From the NCBI GenBank assembly GCA_024741835.1, contig JAENRP010000672.1:1-11438 (forward strand): a DNA stretch of 11,438 bases, given 5' to 3'. This document shows positions 10,188 to 11,438 of this stretch, one piece after another (position 1 is the first letter of the stretch; each line of letters begins with the position of its first letter). This DNA is from Diplocarpon mali (lineage: Eukaryota > Ascomycota > Leotiomycetes > Helotiales > Drepanopezizaceae). The notes under the pieces were generated by a model. The model did no database searches and was not told where the DNA came from. It saw only the letters and a program-made list of their open reading frames with translations. The position numbers were made by a program, and so were the translations under genes.

Positions 10188-10982
10188 CTATGCCCGATAA
10201 TAGGACTATCAATTACTATATAATTCTAGCAGCTAAGCAGTCTATTAGATAATTTATAGTATAGGAAAAGTCGCACAAGTTATTAATCCTTATACTACCT
10301 AAGCTTAAAAATGCTTAATAGGTCTTAATAAACCTAGTATAAAGCGCTAGTTAATAAAAAGAACTAAGCACTAAATAAAGAACGCCTTTAAAGGAATATA
10401 TTTTTAATAAGACTATCCTATTTTTAGTATTTATAAGATAAGGCATATTCGTTAACCTTAAGTTTGAATAGGAACTTGGCAAAGGCGGTTTTTTAATAAT
10501 TAGTAATAACTATACTAAGGTAGTTGGAAATAGAGCATTTGAAAATGGTACCGACCTAGAGGATTTTATTATTAACTCTATTAATATAAAGCGACCCTAA
10601 CCTATAAGATGGAATATCATAGGTGAATCGTCTGCCAAGTTTCGTACAACCCTTAGTATAATAAAAGGTGGCCTCTTATTAGAGGCTCTTATAGGAAAGA
10701 GACCCTAAAGCGACCTATTAGTAGTAATAACTATAAAGGATTTATTCGCGAAAGATATGACTCAGCTAATAGTATATTTAAAGAAGTATAAATAAGAACT
10801 TTTTAAAGATTTTATTAATACTTAAAAGCTAGTTTAATAGCTAGAGTTGCAACTATATAAAGACAAGTTGTAAACTAAGATAAAAGGCTCTAATAATAAT
10901 ATCAAGGCTAATAATATAATTAATAAGACAATTCTATTTAAGAAGTATAGCATTAAGAAACCCTATGCAAAGATACCTAATA

Positions 10983-11009
10983 TAACTCCTAGGCTTAGCC
11001 TGCAACTTG
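10983..11009. repeat. 27-bp palindrome, copy 9 (ORF B, C-terminal part)
   Basis: The arms are TAACTCCTAGGCT and AGCCTGCAACTTG around T. Eight of 13 positions pair, with a five-pair core. It reads ITPRLSLQL, so the usual final Val is Leu here. The left arm matches the ACTCCTAGG subtype at 10161. It is the likely counterpart of the ORF A copy at 7096. Confidence 0.65.
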
Positions 11010-11095
11010 ATCTAGCAAAGGGTAAGGCTAAGGAAGTAGTATCTATAGAATCTCCTACCTCCCCTTCCTCTATTATTAACAATTCCCTTAAGGAT

Positions 11096-11113
11096 AATAA
11101 TAATAATAATAAT
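11096..11113 (+). repeat. AAT trinucleotide run encoding Asn in ORF B
   Basis: Six AAT triplets in the ORF B frame are flanked by GAT on both sides. G-to-A change at TpG in a GATGAT run would give exactly this, so it may have been an acidic Asp tract before RIP. It lies in the low-complexity C-terminal tail. Confidence 0.6.
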
Positions 11114-11323
11114 GATAACGCTATTATATAAGTCTCTCTCTCTATTAGTAGAAGCCACTAAAGCATACTAGCATCTGCCTAAACCACTGAAGCTCCTACC
11201 ACACTAAGACCTATCTTATCGAATATTAATAGTAATACTATAAGAAGAAGTAGTCGTTTGGCGAAGAGAGTAATATCTAGTAATAGGTCTCCCTGCCCTT
11301 TAAAGAGAACTAAGGAAAATTAA

Positions 11324-11438
11324 TATCTAAGTTAGTACTATTTTTAATTGTTTTTGCAATTTTATAGCTTATTTGTTTTACTGGTTTCATTTTCTAACTC
11401 CTGGGCCTAGCCCGTAGGTGAAAAGCTATATATATAAA
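11324..11438. other. AT-rich tail downstream of ORF B
   Basis: This 115-base stretch has no coding evidence. It holds T-rich sequence that could have been the ORF B 3' untranslated region, a 27-bp palindrome at 11395, and an alternating TA run ending TATAAA at the window edge. The last feature could be the start of another unit's promoter or simply a RIP product. Confidence 0.4.
11395..11421. repeat. 27-bp palindrome, copy 10 (non-coding, after ORF B)
   Basis: The arms are TAACTCCTGGGCC and AGCCCGTAGGTGA around T. Seven positions pair, plus two wobbles; flanking TTTTC and GAAAA extend the possible stem at a slight offset. It lies 72 bases past the ORF B stop, so this copy cannot be explained as part of that protein. 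Confidence 0.7.

Larger units (their letters stand above)
7862..11323 (+). pseudogene. ORF B: RIP-degraded gene of about 1,153 codons, family not recognised, paralogue of ORF A
   Basis: Function unknown. One frame runs from ATG CCT to TAA at 11321 with dozens of internal stops and no frameshift. Homology blocks with ORF A, in the same order: 7991-8182, 8288-8470, 9473-9610 and 9899-10138. The second block shares stops at identical positions, consistent with ancestral Gln or Trp codons mutated in parallel. The region from about 10450 to 10770 is better preserved, with GKGGFLI near 10480 and a Trp at 10610. The C-terminus is low-complexity: Ser/Thr/Pro-rich, an Asn run at 11096, then basic patches RRSSRLAKR and PLKRTKEN, which suggest nuclear localisation if it was ever made. 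No known catalytic motif was recognised. It carries four 27-bp palindromes, at 8745, 8931, 10161 and 10983. Its size and start match ORF A, so the two probably arose by duplication; RIP would then have hit both. Confidence 0.8.

Noticed and set aside
353..11323. A genetic code in which TAA/TAG mean Gln (ciliate-like), making the genes intact
   Set aside because: Stops also fall at conserved Trp positions, TGA occurs too, and catalytic Asp residues are lost in RT, RNase H and integrase. This fits RIP, not code reassignment.
3981..11323. Starship captain (DUF3435 tyrosine recombinase) or retroviral Gag identity for ORFs A and B
   Set aside because: I could not see the Arg-His-x-x-Arg-Tyr recombinase residues or a CCHC zinc knuckle. 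Size and RIP context alone are not enough.
2126..11421. CRISPR array
   Set aside because: Repeat spacing ranges from 186 to over 2,000 bases, copies are diverged and lie within genes, and there are no spacer-sized intervals or cas genes.
1..11438. Long terminal repeats for the Ty3/gypsy element
   Set aside because: No direct repeat of LTR length, no TG...CA ends paired with a primer-binding site, and no polypurine tract were found on either side of pol.

Overview
The window looks like an AT-rich, mutation-degraded segment of a filamentous ascomycete (Pezizomycotina) nuclear genome. Bases 1-308 have balanced composition (about 52% GC by hand count). From about base 309 to the end the sequence falls to roughly 30% GC, with TpA very common and CpA/TpG scarce. 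Three very long plus-strand reading frames are riddled with TAA, TAG and TGA, yet none shows a frameshift. Stops fall where Gln, Trp or Arg codons are expected, and catalytic Asp codons have become Asn. This C-to-T / G-to-A pattern is the known signature of repeat-induced point mutation (RIP), which acts on duplicated DNA in these fungi.

Layout: (1) 1-308, an unexplained flank with a 12-bp triplicate and, exactly at the composition boundary, a tRNA A-box-like 12-mer fused to a perfect hairpin. (2) 353-3667, a dead Ty3/gypsy pol (reverse transcriptase, RNase H, integrase), 5'-truncated, with no gag or LTR seen. (3) 3981-7406, 'ORF A', a broken gene of about 1,141 codons that I do not recognise. 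(4) 7862-11323, 'ORF B', a broken gene of about 1,153 codons. Reading through the stops, A and B align without gaps over several long blocks (about 33-54% identical by hand count), so they are tandem paralogues of one unrecognised family. (5) 11324-11438, an AT-rich tail with one more palindrome. All three genes run in the same direction, and nothing functional is supported on the minus strand.

The most unusual signal is a family of 27-bp palindromic units, ten clear copies and one doubtful. Each has two 13-bp arms around a central base (T in eight of ten), usually begins T-[G/A]-A-C, and often ends in GT.A. They occur in pol, in ORF A, in ORF B and in non-coding DNA. Seven of the eight clear copies in the three genes other than the one at 2126 (that is, all except 2126) share one codon phase and add nine codons reading roughly [L/F/I]-T-x-x-[P/L]-x-x-x-[V/L]. 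Three sites, possibly four, lie at matching positions in A and B. Arm sequences differ between copies while the arms still largely pair. This resembles in-frame palindromic mini-elements, such as the Rickettsia palindromic elements, but in a fungal repeat family. A conserved protein linker is the main competing explanation.
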